Notes: generated by a model from the sequence alone, not told the origin. 64,000 nucleotides of DNA from Dactylorhiza incarnata (GCA_033032865.1 JAWHQI010000028.1:6715001-6779000); one strand, 5' to 3'; numbered from the stretch's first letter, positions 23,279-34,477 are shown. Made by a program: numbers and translations.

Positions 23279-24544
23279 TGGTTGGGTTTTCCTACTCTTA
23301 ACAACAATGAAGGAAATGCGGGTCGAAAGCACCGCTTCGCAAGGCGAGATGGATGCAACGGCTGCGATGTCGTGCTTCGTGAGGCGGATGGAGCGTGCTC
23401 TAGTGCGGGAAGGCGAGGGTCGCAAACACCTCTTCACAAACGCCGTTAGCTCTTGCTAACGCGGATCGAACACCTTGAGTGCGTGAATGAGTGAGTGGAT
23501 GAGTGGAGGCGAAGCGATTCATAAGCAAGTAATGATGAAAAGAGAAGAAACATTCATTCCATTTAAACCAAACATCATGATATTCAAGTTTAAAAGATTC
23601 AAAGATTACAACGAAGGAGAGAGGAAAGAGATAACCAATGGATGAAGACTAGCGGCCGTTCACGGCCGGAATGGTAGTTTGTCAAGCTACCTCCGGACTC
23701 GGGCGGACTGTGCTTCCGGTGTAGAGAAACTGTCACGATCTCTCTACGTGGTTCCGTCGTCTTCTACCTCAGGATTCCTCTTCTTCTCATCGGACTGGAG
23801 TGGAAAACAGCTGCTTGAGGGCTTGTGGATGGTGGAGAATGCTCCCGTACAATGGAGAAATACTTGGAATGGTTGGAGAGGACTTCCCCTTGCGTAGGAG
23901 ATGAAGTGGAGGTGTCCAGGAATGGAAATCGCCGGCGTACGGACTGCCACTCGCGCTCTCGGCGGCTCGATCCTGCCCTAAAAGCGGAACAGGCATATAT
24001 ATATAGGCTGGAATGAAAACTGCGCACGGTCATTGGCGCACGACCAGTGGTCGTGCACACTGGAGTTCTGCGATCGTGCGCGCTGCCTGGGCGGAGCCTG
24101 AAATGAAAGAAATTTATAAAATACATGTTCGCACGACCAGTTGCGCACGACCAGTGGTCGTGCACACTATCGTAAGTGGTCGTGCGATAAGCAAGACAGA
24201 ACTCATAAAATGGGCGTTAAGTGCGCACGATCAGTGGCGCACGACCAGTGGTCGTGCACGATAGAGCCAGTGATCATGCGCAGTGTTCCTGTATAGAATT
24301 GTACCGGGAACACCTGCACGACTCCTGTTCCAGCATACATCACCAGTCTAGCCACTGAAGGTGGCACTTAACACTGCATGAAAACTAGTAACGAAGATGA
24401 ACAAGAAATAACACCAAAACGGGCCTAAAAGTGCACTTAGCATGGAGTATTAAATAGGAATGAAAACATGTCTAATGTGAAGTGCAAAGACTAGAAAATC
24501 GGCCCAGATGAGTCCATAAATGTGTATATAATTGGGACTCATCA
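23279..24544 (-). repeat. A3 3' LTR, segment 2
   Basis: Remainder of the LTR interrupted at 14340. TATA run at about 23994-24006 and GTCGTGC palindromes at 24022-24281. Ends GGGACTCATCA. Confidence 0.9.
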
Positions 24545-26335
24545 CACCCCCAGACTTACCTATTTGCGCGTCCCAAGCAAATGAATTCGGCGGAGTGTGA
24601 AAATGGTAGTTAACAAAGAAAATTACACAAAGGAGTACAATGCGAAGTAACAAAACCATGCAAATAGAAATTTAGTAAAAATAGATTCTAACTATGCTAA
24701 CTAATTTACGAAAGTATTAGAGCGTAAGTAGAGATTTAGTTATACTCAGTTGGTGAATTATGATGAATTCGAACGATCATGCCCGGTGTGAAAGTAACAA
24801 GACACTAAGGCGGGTGTTGCACAAGGTCGGGGTTTAGGAATAACTCCGCTGAAATCCATCAACGTCGTGAACCATACGCTCGCCCGGTCACACTCTCTCC
24901 ACGGCGTTAGCAAACTCACAAGTCAAATCAATAGGGCTTTTAGGATTATATTGGGGCTTAGGTTGCGGTATGATATTCAAATTTAAACACGATGGCTACG
25001 CAACCCAAGTGAGCTAACGGAACGCTGCACCACACAAAACCAAAAACAATGCTCGTGTGACACACCCCCAGACTTATCATGAAAACTAGGTGTGCACACG
25101 GCCTACTTCACAATTACCAACAGATTTTCTATTTAGCTCGGAAGGATTTCTTTACGACATATTTCTTTTTCAGATTTTTTCCTTTTAACAACATACTTTT
25201 CTTCTTTTACTTATCCTCCGGTTGGTTCAAATTCAGCAAAATAAAACATGTTTTTTTTCTTCACAATGCACAAGTTCCAAACATCACAACAAATTGAGAA
25301 TTATGAGCGCAGTTAAATAGCAATTTGGTTGCGGGCGTAGGATAAGCTTCGGGATTTGGTGGATGAAGAGGAGCTGAACAAAAGAGTGGTAGGCACAATT
25401 TTGGCTTGCAAGGGTGAGCGAAAAGGACATGGAACGACAAGGCTCAAACTAGCCAAAAGGTGGCCTACATCACGTTTAACTCGACGAGTCGCTCTCGCCC
25501 ATGCTTCGAGAGTCGCTTGGGGCAAGTTCTTAGCCCACGAGAAAGGTAACCCTTCCTCCCGACTCGAGCAACACACAACTAGTGCTCGTGAACACACAAC
25601 ACCGGGTTATCACCAATTTCGTTCACATTCACCATTTGAGTATAACAAATCTAAAACTACGCAAAAAATACTAATCATAAATTAAACGCATAGAAATAAT
25701 CTAGTTTTACTCAAATTCTACTGCAGCATGCGGGTGCGACTAGAACACTGCTCGAGTCAACATCGCACTCCAAATAGTAATTCCTAAGCTAACACCCCAA
25801 TTCACATTCCTAACCAAAATAGTTTATTTGGAAACAACACAAATAGGAAAGCGCGCGCTCATGTGGGTGAAGTGGTGCATGAAGCGTGGAATAATGATGA
25901 TGGTAATGAAAAATATGAGCAAACTTCTAGCATGCGGTGCAACTCGTACGCATAGTGGATAACACATGCTCTCCCCCAGACTTAATCTACACATTACATC
26001 ACAAAACTGAAAGCTAGGAGGGAGAAGTGTTGCCCAATGCTCAGAATTGAGCATACCGGAAGATTGGCGTTAATTTCGCGCACAATCCGCAGCATCCGCA
26101 CCAAAGAACACAACACACCTGCAAGCACAAAACTAAAAACAGCAAAAACAAATATAAAAACTGAACTAAACATGTTAGATAAAAATAAAATCAGGAAATC
26201 TGGGTTGTCTCCCAGCAGCGCTTTTGTTTTATGTCCTTAAGCTGGACCAAATACCTGTATTATGATTGTTTAAAGAGTGCAGAAATTAAAATAAGAATGC
26301 ATAAAAGAGAGTTTCACAAATTCAGACAACACAAA
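24545..26335 (-). other. A3 3' untranslated block with three PPT-like motifs
   Basis: About 1.8 kb without a convincing gene. Minus-strand AAGTCTGGGGG(T/A)G at 24545-24557 (at the LTR), 25063-25075 and 25971-25983. The segment 25313-25600 closely matches A1 2880-3170 on both strands. The conserved spacing argues for a structural or replication role rather than coding. Confidence 0.75.
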
Positions 26336-28663
26336 TCAGCTATAGGCGCTCTTATGGTGCGCGTCTCCCATAGCTCGTAGGCGGGAGGTGAAGGCTTTAG
26401 GGACAACACTGGTGTCACCCAGTGTTCCCCTAACCTCCACCCTCTTGCCACGGAGAGCGGCAGCGCGAGCGTCGTGCAGAAGTTTCTCCTGTTTAAGTTT
26501 AGTGACAGTCGGGGACTGCCAACGTTGAAAGTTTTCAGATTTTTCCACCTTGGTGGTGGGTGGCGTCACTTCCGGCGTCGCGGTGACTACCGGATCAGCC
26601 CAAGAGATGGAGCGCTTAAATTGTTTATTACAAGAATCAAAACAAGAAGATAATGGGACAGTGTCCTGAACTAAATTCAAGTCAATATTTTTCGAAATGC
26701 AATCTTCCTCTATCTCGGAATCAAATTCTCTCCGAAGATCTACTTCTTCCTCACTGGACTGGTGCTCCTCCTTTTCTCCTTCAATTGGTTCTTTATCTTC
26801 TTCATTTCCTGCACAACTCAGAGATTCATCAAAAATAAAGAGAGGGGGAGGAGTGGATGTTTCAGTTATAGCTTTGGGGCAAGTGGGCTGCGGCACCTTA
26901 TTGGGTAGGAAGACACACCCCGTAGCGAAATCAAGGGTGGCACCGCTCTCTTTCAAGAACGGCACGCCCAAGATAGGGATAGAGTGATTTTCCTGGGGTC
27001 CCAACACCTGAAAATCAGCAACCAAAATCGTCCCCTCAACTATCACTTCTACATTTTTCACTTCCCCCTCAGATTGTATAACGGTCCCATTAGCAAGCAT
27101 AAGGGATTTCCGATCCTCCGTGTTCATCTCAAGTTGCAATTTAGCAACGTCTTGCAACGCAATGACGTTGCGGGAGGAGCCGGAATCGCACAAAGCTTTC
27201 GTTTCAAGATTATTGATGGAACAAGAAATCACTAACTCACTTGGATCAGCCTCTACCACATCGCCGAGACTCTTCCCTTGATCTATTGGGTTCTTTTCAG
27301 TGTTGCTAGGAAGGGTCCCATGCGACCGCTTGGTTAGCACTTGGGCCAATTGGCCCAGCTGCGTTTCCAAGTTCTGCATGGATGCGGTTTGGTTCACCAT
27401 ATTTGAGGTAGCCGCTTGCATAAATTTTTCCATCATCTCCTCCAGATTACTCTTTTTTTGGGTTGGGGGGCCTTGGTTATAATCCGGGTGTGGTGGCCAC
27501 GGTTGGCTCCCGGAGGCGTAAGAATCATTTTGATGCTGCCCCGGTGCCCATCGTTGGCCATGCGTGTTTGGGTTCCATGAGAAGTTCGAGTGACTTCTCA
27601 CTCCCGGATGATAAGCATTATTAAATGGCACGCCCTTAGACTGATTTCCTACAAAATTAACGGATTCATTCAAGGATAAGTGCGCGAAGTCACCTGATAC
27701 GTTGTTCCCTGAACATTCGTACACGTGGTGGCCGCCGCCTCCACATCCTTCGCACGTAAAGACAGCAGCAGGTGCGGGTGTAGGAGGAAGTGAGTCGACC
27801 ACAAAGAGACCGCGGGCGTTCCTTGGTGCATTTCTCCCGGCAGTCCAGAATGTACTGTGGGAGGCGGTGTCACACAGAATCCGAAGGGCCTCCTCTGGAG
27901 TGTGGTTCATTAGAGTACCACCCGCAACAGCATCGATCATTGCCCTGTAGTTGGGCTCGATCGCAAAGTAAAATGTCTCTACCACATTCCATGGTTGGAG
28001 CTCGTGGTTCGGGCAGCGGCGGAGAAGATCATTAAGGCGCTCCCACGCCTCGGCAAGGGTCTCTTGGTCAGCTTGGCGAAAGGTGGCGATCTCCCGCCGC
28101 AGGCTCACAATTTTATCAACGGGGTGGAATTTGGCCAGGAACTTGGATGCAAGAGCATCCCAAGTCGCGGCGGTCCCAGGAGGAATAGAATGGAGCCACA
28201 CCTTGGCCTTGTCGCGAAATGAGAATGGGAACAGTCGCAGCTTGACTGTATCGTCAGGTATTCCAGTGTAGCAGAAAGTTCCGCAGATATCGGAAAACTC
28301 TGCCAGGTGCAGGTGCGGGTCTTCACTGGTCATCCCGGAGAACTGAGCATTGTTCCGGATGATGTTCAAGATTGCAGGTTTGATCTCGAACTGGTTGTTC
28401 ATAATGTTGGGACCAAATCCCGGATACACATTCCCAGCTGTCGGAGTGGTATAATCTCTCATCGTTCTGGGTCGAGGCCTCACTACCTCTTGCTCATCTC
28501 CAGGTGGGTGCTCCCCCACATCGGGCACTCTTGGGTCAGCATTGTTTGGGTCTATGTTGTCACCCATTGCCGCCTGTACGGCTGCTGCGCGCCTTCGTGT
28601 GCGAGCGGTCCGTTCGATCTCTGGATCAAAGGGTACAAGTTCCCCCGCGGCATGTCTCTGCAT
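26336..28663 (-). CDS. gag: A3 Gag with protease-like domain (Athila/Tat-type)
   Basis: Intact 775-codon ORF with an ATG start, 97 bases downstream of the primer site. Residues about 1-70 are basic/acidic leader. About 95-270 are a typical retrotransposon gag core (FEIKPAILNIIRNNAQFSGM, DPHLHLAEFSDICGTF, VKLRLFPFSFRDKAKVWL, AWERLNDLLRRCPNHELQ). A single CEGCGGGGHHVYEC knuckle follows at about 300. A Gln/Asn-rich middle, then an aspartic-protease-like segment (CDSGSSRNVIAL, about 495, and ILGVPFLKESGATLDF, about 570) come next. The C-terminus is acidic. The protease motif reads D-S-G-S, so activity is plausible but unproven. No RT follows. An intact ORF in a pol-less element suggests selection for a particle protein. 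Confidence 0.88.
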   Translation of the reverse strand: MQRHAAGELVPFDPEIERTARTRRRAAAVQAAMGDNIDPNNADPRVPDVGEHPPGDEQEVVRPRPRTMRDYTTPTAGNVYPGFGPNIMNNQFEIKPAILNIIRNNAQFSGMTSEDPHLHLAEFSDICGTFCYTGIPDDTVKLRLFPFSFRDKAKVWLHSIPPGTAATWDALASKFLAKFHPVDKIVSLRREIATFRQADQETLAEAWERLNDLLRRCPNHELQPWNVVETFYFAIEPNYRAMIDAVAGGTLMNHTPEEALRILCDTASHSTFWTAGRNAPRNARGLFVVDSLPPTPAPAAVFTCEGCGGGGHHVYECSGNNVSGDFAHLSLNESVNFVGNQSKGVPFNNAYHPGVRSHSNFSWNPNTHGQRWAPGQHQNDSYASGSQPWPPHPDYNQGPPTQKKSNLEEMMEKFMQAATSNMVNQTASMQNLETQLGQLAQVLTKRSHGTLPSNTEKNPIDQGKSLGDVVEADPSELVISCSINNLETKALCDSGSSRNVIALQDVAKLQLEMNTEDRKSLMLANGTVIQSEGEVKNVEVIVEGTILVADFQVLGPQENHSIPILGVPFLKESGATLDFATGCVFLPNKVPQPTCPKAITETSTPPPLFIFDESLSCAGNEEDKEPIEGEKEEHQSSEEEVDLRREFDSEIEEDCISKNIDLNLVQDTVPLSSCFDSCNKQFKRSISWADPVVTATPEVTPPTTKVEKSENFQRWQSPTVTKLKQEKLLHDARAAALRGKRVEVRGTLGDTSVVPKAFTSRLRAMGDAHHKSAYS

Positions 28664-28760
28664 GCACAGTCACAACAAAAAGAGAACAAAACAAAGGAAA
28701 TCAAAAACAACTGCTCTTGTAACAGAAGCTCACAACTCAAGACGTTACACGCCTGAACAT
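28664..28760 (-). other. A3 leader
   Basis: Short leader between primer site and the gag ATG. Nothing else seen. Confidence 0.5.
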
Positions 28761-28778
28761 TCCCCGGCAACGGCGCCA
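28761..28778 (-). other. A3 primer binding site (tRNA-Asp)
   Basis: TGGCGCCGTTGCCGGGGA on the minus strand, identical to A1, six bases from the LTR. Confidence 0.9.
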
Positions 28779-28784
28779 AAAACT

Positions 28785-30196
28785 TGATGCGATATTTCGG
28801 CAAGTGCACCGGTCGCGCAAGTAATAAAGTTTGGGAATAGGATCCCCGAGTGTCGGTCTCTTGAGGAATGCAGGTTGGGTGAACGAATCGCGTTGTGTGA
28901 CTATTGTTACACAAGCGTAAACAAACACACAAAAAGGGGGGTTTTGGTTGGGTTTTCCTACTCTTAACAACAATGAAGGAAATGCAGGTCGAAAGCACCG
29001 CTTCGCAAGGCGAGATGGATGCAACGACCGCGATGCCGTGCTTCGTGAGGCGGATGGAGCGTGCTCTAGTGCGGGAAGGCGAGGGTCGCAAACACCTCTT
29101 CACAAACGCCGTTAGCTCTTGCTAACGCGGATCGAATACCTTGAGTGCGTGAATGAGTGAGTGGATGAGTGGAGGCGAAGCGATTCACAAGCAAGTAATG
29201 ATGAAAAGAGAAGAAACATTCATTCCATTTAAACCAAACATCATGATATTCAAGTTTAAAAGATTCAAAGATTACAACGAAGGAGAGAGGAAAGAGATAA
29301 CCAATGGATGAAGACTAGCGGCCGTTCACAGCCGGAATGGTAGTTTGTCAAGCTACCTCCGGACTCGGGCGGACTGTGCTTCCGGTGTAGAGAAACTGAC
29401 ACGTTCTCTCTACGTGGTTCCGTCGTCTTCTACCTTAGGATTCCTCTTCTTCTCACCGGACTGGAGTGGAAAACAGCTGCTTGAGGGCTTGCGGATGGTG
29501 GAGAATGCTCCCGGACAATGGAGAAATACTTGGAATGGTTGGAGAGGACTTCCACTTGCTTAGGAGATGAAGTGGAGGTGTCCAGGAATGGAAATCGTCG
29601 GCGTACGGACTGCCACTCGCGCTCTCAGCGGCTCGATCCCGCCCTAAAAGCGGAACAGGCATATATATAGGCGCTGGAATGAATACTGCGCACGGTCATT
29701 GGCGCACGACCAGTGGTCGTGCGCATTGGAGTTCTGCGATCGTGCGCGCTGCCTGGGCGGAGCCTGAAATGAAAGAAATTTATAAAATACATGTTCGCAC
29801 GACCAGTGGTCGTGCACACTATCGTAAGTGGTCGTGCGATAAGCAAGACAAAACTCATAAAATGGGTGTTAAGTGCGCACGATCAGTGGCGCACGACCTG
29901 TGGTCGTGCGCGATAGAGCCAGTGATCGTGCGCAGTGTTCCTGTATAGAATTGTACCGGGAATACCTGCACAACTCCTGTTCCAGCATACATCACCAGTC
30001 TAGCCACTGAAGGTGGCACTTAACACTGCATGAAAACTAGTAACGAAGATGAACAAGAAATAACACCAAAACGGGCCTAAAAGTGCACTTAGCATGGAGT
30101 ATTAAATAGGAATGAAAACATGTCTAAAGTGAAGTGCAAAGACTAGAAAATCGGCCCAGATGAGTCCATAAATGTGTATATAATTGGGACTCATCA
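28785..30196 (-). repeat. A3 5' LTR
   Basis: 1412-bp promoter LTR, intact. It retains the uninterrupted Tekay-1 target at about 28936-28950. TATA run 29661-29670, palindromes 29688-29933. Confidence 0.92.
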
Positions 30197-30201
30197 ATGT
30201 T

Positions 30202-31485
30202 TTATAGCGGAAATTAAACTACTGTTTAGTTATATGTGTATTTAGTGTGAGTTATTGAAAACTACAGAATTAATAAATAGCACACACAGCACAAACACAA
30301 AGAAATAATCAAGCACAGAAGACACAAGGAGCTATAGTAGTTCCCCAATAAATCTGGGTATGTCTACTCTTCTACCACCCTTGGTAGGAATCCACTATGA
30401 GGTTGTTGATAAGGTGCCCTCACACCAGGTGAGCTGTTGATAAGGTGCTCTAACCAAACTGCAGGTTTTTGCTAAGGTGCCCTGTCACCGAGAGTTAACT
30501 TTTGAAGGGAGTTATAACCCTGTATAGGAAGGGGTAAAGTAAGGAAAGATAAAAGCAGAAATTAAATTGTTCTTCTCTGTATAGGAAGACTCTTGAAGAT
30601 CCTGGTTTGAAGTTGAATGGATCTTGATGAGGATGTTGAAGAGCTCCCCCTGTCTGATGTAAGTTGATGACAGTTCTGGAGTTCTCTTCTCTTGATTGTA
30701 CAAACACTTCTTTCTTCCTAGGCAGAGATGATCCTGAGCAAATGGTTGTGATTGATGTCTTAGGATGTATGTGATCTGCAAGAAGATATTAGCAAAAGAA
30801 AGATAGATTTGCTTCACTGTATTTGCTTCTCTGTCTCTCCTATATGTCTCACTCTACTTTTTTTTTCTTTCTGCTCTTCTCATGAATATATAGTCTGGAG
30901 AAAGCTTTTGAAACCTTGCTCGGGAAAATGGAAAGAGATAAAATCTCTTTAATTTTGATCCTTGGAAAGAGGAGTTGCCGATTTGACAATACATAAACGG
31001 TAATATGCTTTTAATGCTGCAACGGCTAGATTAGCAGAATATAATAAAGATATTTGCATAATATAAAAGAGCTGTCAGCAAAAATTATATTTTATTTGTC
31101 GAACTGACAGAGCCACATAAAGTTTTCGTCGAACTCAGGTTTGCTTTCATCGGTCTGAGCTCGCCGTTTTGATGTGCTAAGCCATTCTCCGCAAATAAAA
31201 TATTTCGTCGACCCTGATTTATCTCATCGACTATTAAGTCTGGATGAGTTCATCGAGCGCTATGAGATAGAGAAAGCGTCGAGCGCTGAGCCTGAGAGAA
31301 GGCGTCGAGCGCTGAACACTGTTCGTCGAACGCCGGTAGCCGTTCGTCGAACGCAGAGGGCTTGTTATATTTTTATCTATTCTTCTCCGATTCGATCGCA
31401 TTATATTTAATTTATGTTTGCTTTAGGAGAGTTGATAATGATTAACTAAGGATCCTAACTCAAATCAGAACCTAAGGTTCCAACA
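30202..31485 (-). repeat. C1 3' LTR, segment 2
   Basis: Matches 33189-34472. Contains TCGTCGA(A/G)CGC repeats (about 31248-31350) and, some 350 bp downstream on the minus strand, a TATA-like CTATATATTC at about 30884-30893. Ends GGTTCCAACA. Confidence 0.88.
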
Positions 31486-32038
31486 ATCTCCCCCTATTTG
31501 AGTTGGGATCTTAAATCAAATTAAAATTGGTGGCTTGGTAATTATCTCCCCCTATTTGGTTTAGGATGCCAACAATCTTAACTTTTATATTCTCCTTTTA
31601 AAATTATTTGAGCAACTCTGCTTTCCTAGATTTTAATTTCTTAAGATCTGAATTAAAATTTTCAATTACAACAACCTTTACTTTGGGGTTTTGAGCTTCT
31701 CATTTTCTCTCTCACTTGGTTAATTTTATTATTCTAGAAGGATTTTAATATATGAGTTGCTACAGCTGTTAATGACTTTTAAGGAATGTTTTAGATTATA
31801 AGAACATTGTCAGACATCTTCGTTCTCATAGAATCCCTTTTATCAGAAGAAACTCACACTCAGTGCTATGATCATTACTGATCAATGCAGCTACAGTAGA
31901 ATGTTCAAACTGACTTGGAGAAGTCTGTAAGAATACAAAGTTGTCTTAATATTGTTTTTATAATGGAAACAATCCATGTAAATTTTAGATTTGCTGTTTG
32001 AGTTAGGATGGAGTTAATGGTGAGAAACTTATTAATAA
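31486..32038 (-). other. C1 3' untranslated region with two PPT-like motifs
   Basis: ATCTCCCCCTATTTG occurs at 31486-31500, touching the LTR, and again at about 31544-31558. On the minus strand these are purine tracts CAAATAGGGGGAGAT. No gene seen in the rest. Confidence 0.7.
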
Positions 32039-33013
32039 TTAATTAGAAAGTTTCTTAAAATATATTAGCCTTTTTATTTCATTAAAATATAAGTTTGAAG
32101 ATTTTTGTTGATCATGATTAATTAATTTCTCTTTAGAAGGTTGTTCAAACTTTTTGGCCTGCATTTTGAGATTTCTCCCATTAGTTGTGCTTGCCATATA
32201 AAATTTGTTTTTAAGAGAAATAATCTGTTCTTCTAAAGATTTCAAATTTTCTTGAAGTTTATTATTCTCAGGAGTTAGAAAATTTATATTTGTTAACTCT
32301 TTTAAAGGTTTATTTTCATATTTTATTAATTCTGTAAATGTTAATTTATGATTAGTTTTATCTTGAGTAGAGGTAGAATTATAAGTTGGAGTTACCTCTG
32401 TTACCTCAAGTTTTTCCGATTCGATTTCTGCATCTGGAATTTGAGATGAGCCTCCATATATGGCCATCATGCAGAATGCTCTAGCCCTAAGTTCTTCTTC
32501 CTGTTCTTCTTCACTTAGATTTGTTGATGGTTCTGCATCAAAAATATAGTTAGTTGAAGAGATGGAAGAAGGTTTATTTACCATCCTAGAGAGGGAGGTC
32601 CAGATTCCTCTTGCAGAGGTGCAGTCTTCAAGCTTTTGAAGAATGTCTTTTGACACTGACTGAGCCAAGATCTGCATGGCTTTGGCATCTGCATCTGAGG
32701 ATGGAGAAGGTTCTGTAGATGGGGAAGGTTCTTTTTGTTTATCAGTCCGCCCATTATCAGCACCAGCTTTGAATTTATCTGGCTTCATTTTGTAAACACG
32801 GGCAGTGACATCAGTCTCATTGTTGCCACATTTTATTTCGGTAGTTTTCTTTGAGGAGGATATATCAGCGGCAACATAAACAGGCCCTGACATAATAGAT
32901 TTGTAAATTTCTTCATCTATGTCATTCATATATATCTTAATCCTAACTTGCCATAAAGAAAAATTATCCAGATTAAATATAGGTGGATCTGAAAGTGAAG
33001 GGTCTTGTGTCAT
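32039..33013 (-). CDS. C1 copia-type gag-like protein (truncated)
   Basis: 324-codon ORF with ATG at 33013, about 77 bases from the primer site. The N-terminal part resembles copia gag proteins of UBN2/DUF4219 type (FNLDNFSLWQVRIKIYM, then KAMQILAQSVSKDILQKLEDCTSARGIWTSL). The middle is acidic, and the C-terminus is Lys/Asn-rich with coiled-coil-like ENNKLQENLKSLEEQIISLK. There is no zinc knuckle and no protease. It ends without continuing into pol, so it is either a truncated gag or a specialised gag derivative. Confidence 0.6.
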   Translation of the reverse strand: MTQDPSLSDPPIFNLDNFSLWQVRIKIYMNDIDEEIYKSIMSGPVYVAADISSSKKTTEIKCGNNETDVTARVYKMKPDKFKAGADNGRTDKQKEPSPSTEPSPSSDADAKAMQILAQSVSKDILQKLEDCTSARGIWTSLSRMVNKPSSISSTNYIFDAEPSTNLSEEEQEEELRARAFCMMAIYGGSSQIPDAEIESEKLEVTEVTPTYNSTSTQDKTNHKLTFTELIKYENKPLKELTNINFLTPENNKLQENLKSLEEQIISLKNKFYMASTTNGRNLKMQAKKFEQPSKEKLINHDQQKSSNLYFNEIKRLIYFKKLSN

Positions 33014-33089
33014 TTTTGAAAAACAAAGAAAATAAGAACTAGGTGATCTTTCTGATTTCAGGTGTTAACCTGTGTGACAAATCAACCTA

Positions 33090-33101
33090 CCTCTGATACC
33101 A
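33090..33101 (-). other. C1 primer binding site (tRNA-iMet)
   Basis: TGGTATCAGAGG on the minus strand, two bases from the LTR. Confidence 0.88.
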
Positions 33102-33103
33102 AT

Positions 33104-34472
33104 TGAAAGTGGAGGTCAGATCTTAAATTACTCTAAGGGGGGGGGGGGGGGGGGTGAATAGAGTATTAAAAGTTTTTTAATACGTTTTATAGCGGAAATT
33201 AAACTACTGTTTAGTTATATGTGTATTTAGTGTGAGTTATTGAAAACTACAGAATTAATAAATAGCACACACAGCACAAACACAAAGAAATAATCAAGCA
33301 CAGAAGACACAAGGAGCTATAGTAGTTCCCCAATAAATCTGGGTACGTCTACTCTTCTACCACCCTTGGTAGGAATCAACTATGAGGTTGTTGATAAGGT
33401 TCCCTCACACCAGGTGAGCTGGTGATAAGGTGCTCTAACCAAACTGCAGGTTTTTGCTAAGGTGCCCTGTCACCGAGAGTTAACTTTTGAAGGGAGTTAT
33501 AACCCTGTACAGGAAGGGGTAAAGTAAGGAAAGATAAAAGCAGAAATTAAATTGTTCTTCTCCGTATAGGAAGACTCTTGAAGATCCTGGTTTGAAGTTG
33601 AATGGATCTTGATGAGGATGTTGAAGAGCTCCCCCTGTCTGATGTAAGTTGATGACAGTTCTGGAGTTCTCTTCTCTTGATTGTACAAACACTTCTTTCT
33701 TCCTAGGCAGAGATGATCCTGAGCAAATGGTTGTGATTGGTGTCGTAGGATGTATGTGATCTGTAAGAAGATATTAGCAAAAGAAAGATAGATTTGCTTC
33801 ATTGTATTTGTTTCTCTTTCTCTCCTATATGTCTCACTCTACTTTTTTTTTTCTTTCTGCTCTTCTCGTGAATATATAGTCTGGAGAAAGCTTTTGAAAC
33901 CTTGCTCGGGAAAATGGAAAGAGATAAAATCTCTTTAATTTTGTTCCTTGGAAAGAGGAGTTGCCGATTTGACAATACATAAACGGTAATATGCTTTTAA
34001 TGCTGCAACGGCTAGATTAGCAGAATATAATAAAGATATTTGCATAATATAAAAGAGTTGTCAGCAAAAATTATATTTTATTTGTCGAACTGACAGAGCC
34101 ACATAAAGTTTTCGTCGAACTCAGGTTTTCTTTCGTCGGTCTGAGCTCGCCGTTTTGATGTGCTAAACCATTCTCCGCAAATAAAATATTTCGTCGACCC
34201 TGATTTATCTCGTTGACCTATTAAGTCTGGATGAGTTCGTCGAGCGCTATGAGATAGAGAAAGCGTCGAGCGCTGAGCCTGAGAGAAGGCGTCGAGCGCT
34301 GAACGCTGTTCGTCGAACGCCGGTAGCCGTTCGTCGAACGCAGAGGGCTTGTTATATTTTTATCTATTCTTCTCCGATTCGATCGCATTATATTTAATTT
34401 ATGTTTGCTTTAGGAGAGTTGATAATGATTAACTAAGGATCCTAACTCAAATCAGAACCTAAGGTTCCAACA
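33104..34472 (-). repeat. C1 5' LTR
   Basis: 1369-bp LTR starting TGAAAGTGG and ending CCAACA, with a long G tract near 33138-33155. Keeps the unfilled A3 target. Followed by TSD CACAG (34473-34477). Confidence 0.9.
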
Positions 34473-34477
34473 CACAG

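Larger units (their letters stand above)
14181..30196 (-). mobile_element. A3: gag-only (TR-GAG-like) Athila/Tat-type element, split by Tekay-1
   Basis: Minus-strand element with LTRs 14181-14340 plus 23279-24544 (about 1426 bp, split by Tekay-1) and 28785-30196 (1412 bp). Target duplication ACGTT (14176-14180) versus ATGTT (30197-30201), one C-to-T change apart. The empty site TAATACGTTTTATAG survives in the other C1 LTR at about 33179-33193. The 4.2-kb internal region encodes a full gag-protease-like ORF but no RT, RNase H or integrase. Confidence 0.9.
14103..34472 (-). mobile_element. C1: small non-autonomous copia-like LTR element, split by A3
   Basis: Minus-strand element. Its LTRs are 14103-14180 plus 30202-31485 (split by A3) and 33104-34472. 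The internal region is only 1.6 kb (31486-33103). Target duplication CACAG at 14098-14102 and 34473-34477. The intact target is visible in A1 at about 4675-4689. It has an initiator-Met primer site, an AGGGGGAGAT polypurine tract and one gag-like ORF, but no pol. The ends and PPT recall Sirevirus-type copia elements; lineage is not certain. Confidence 0.85.
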
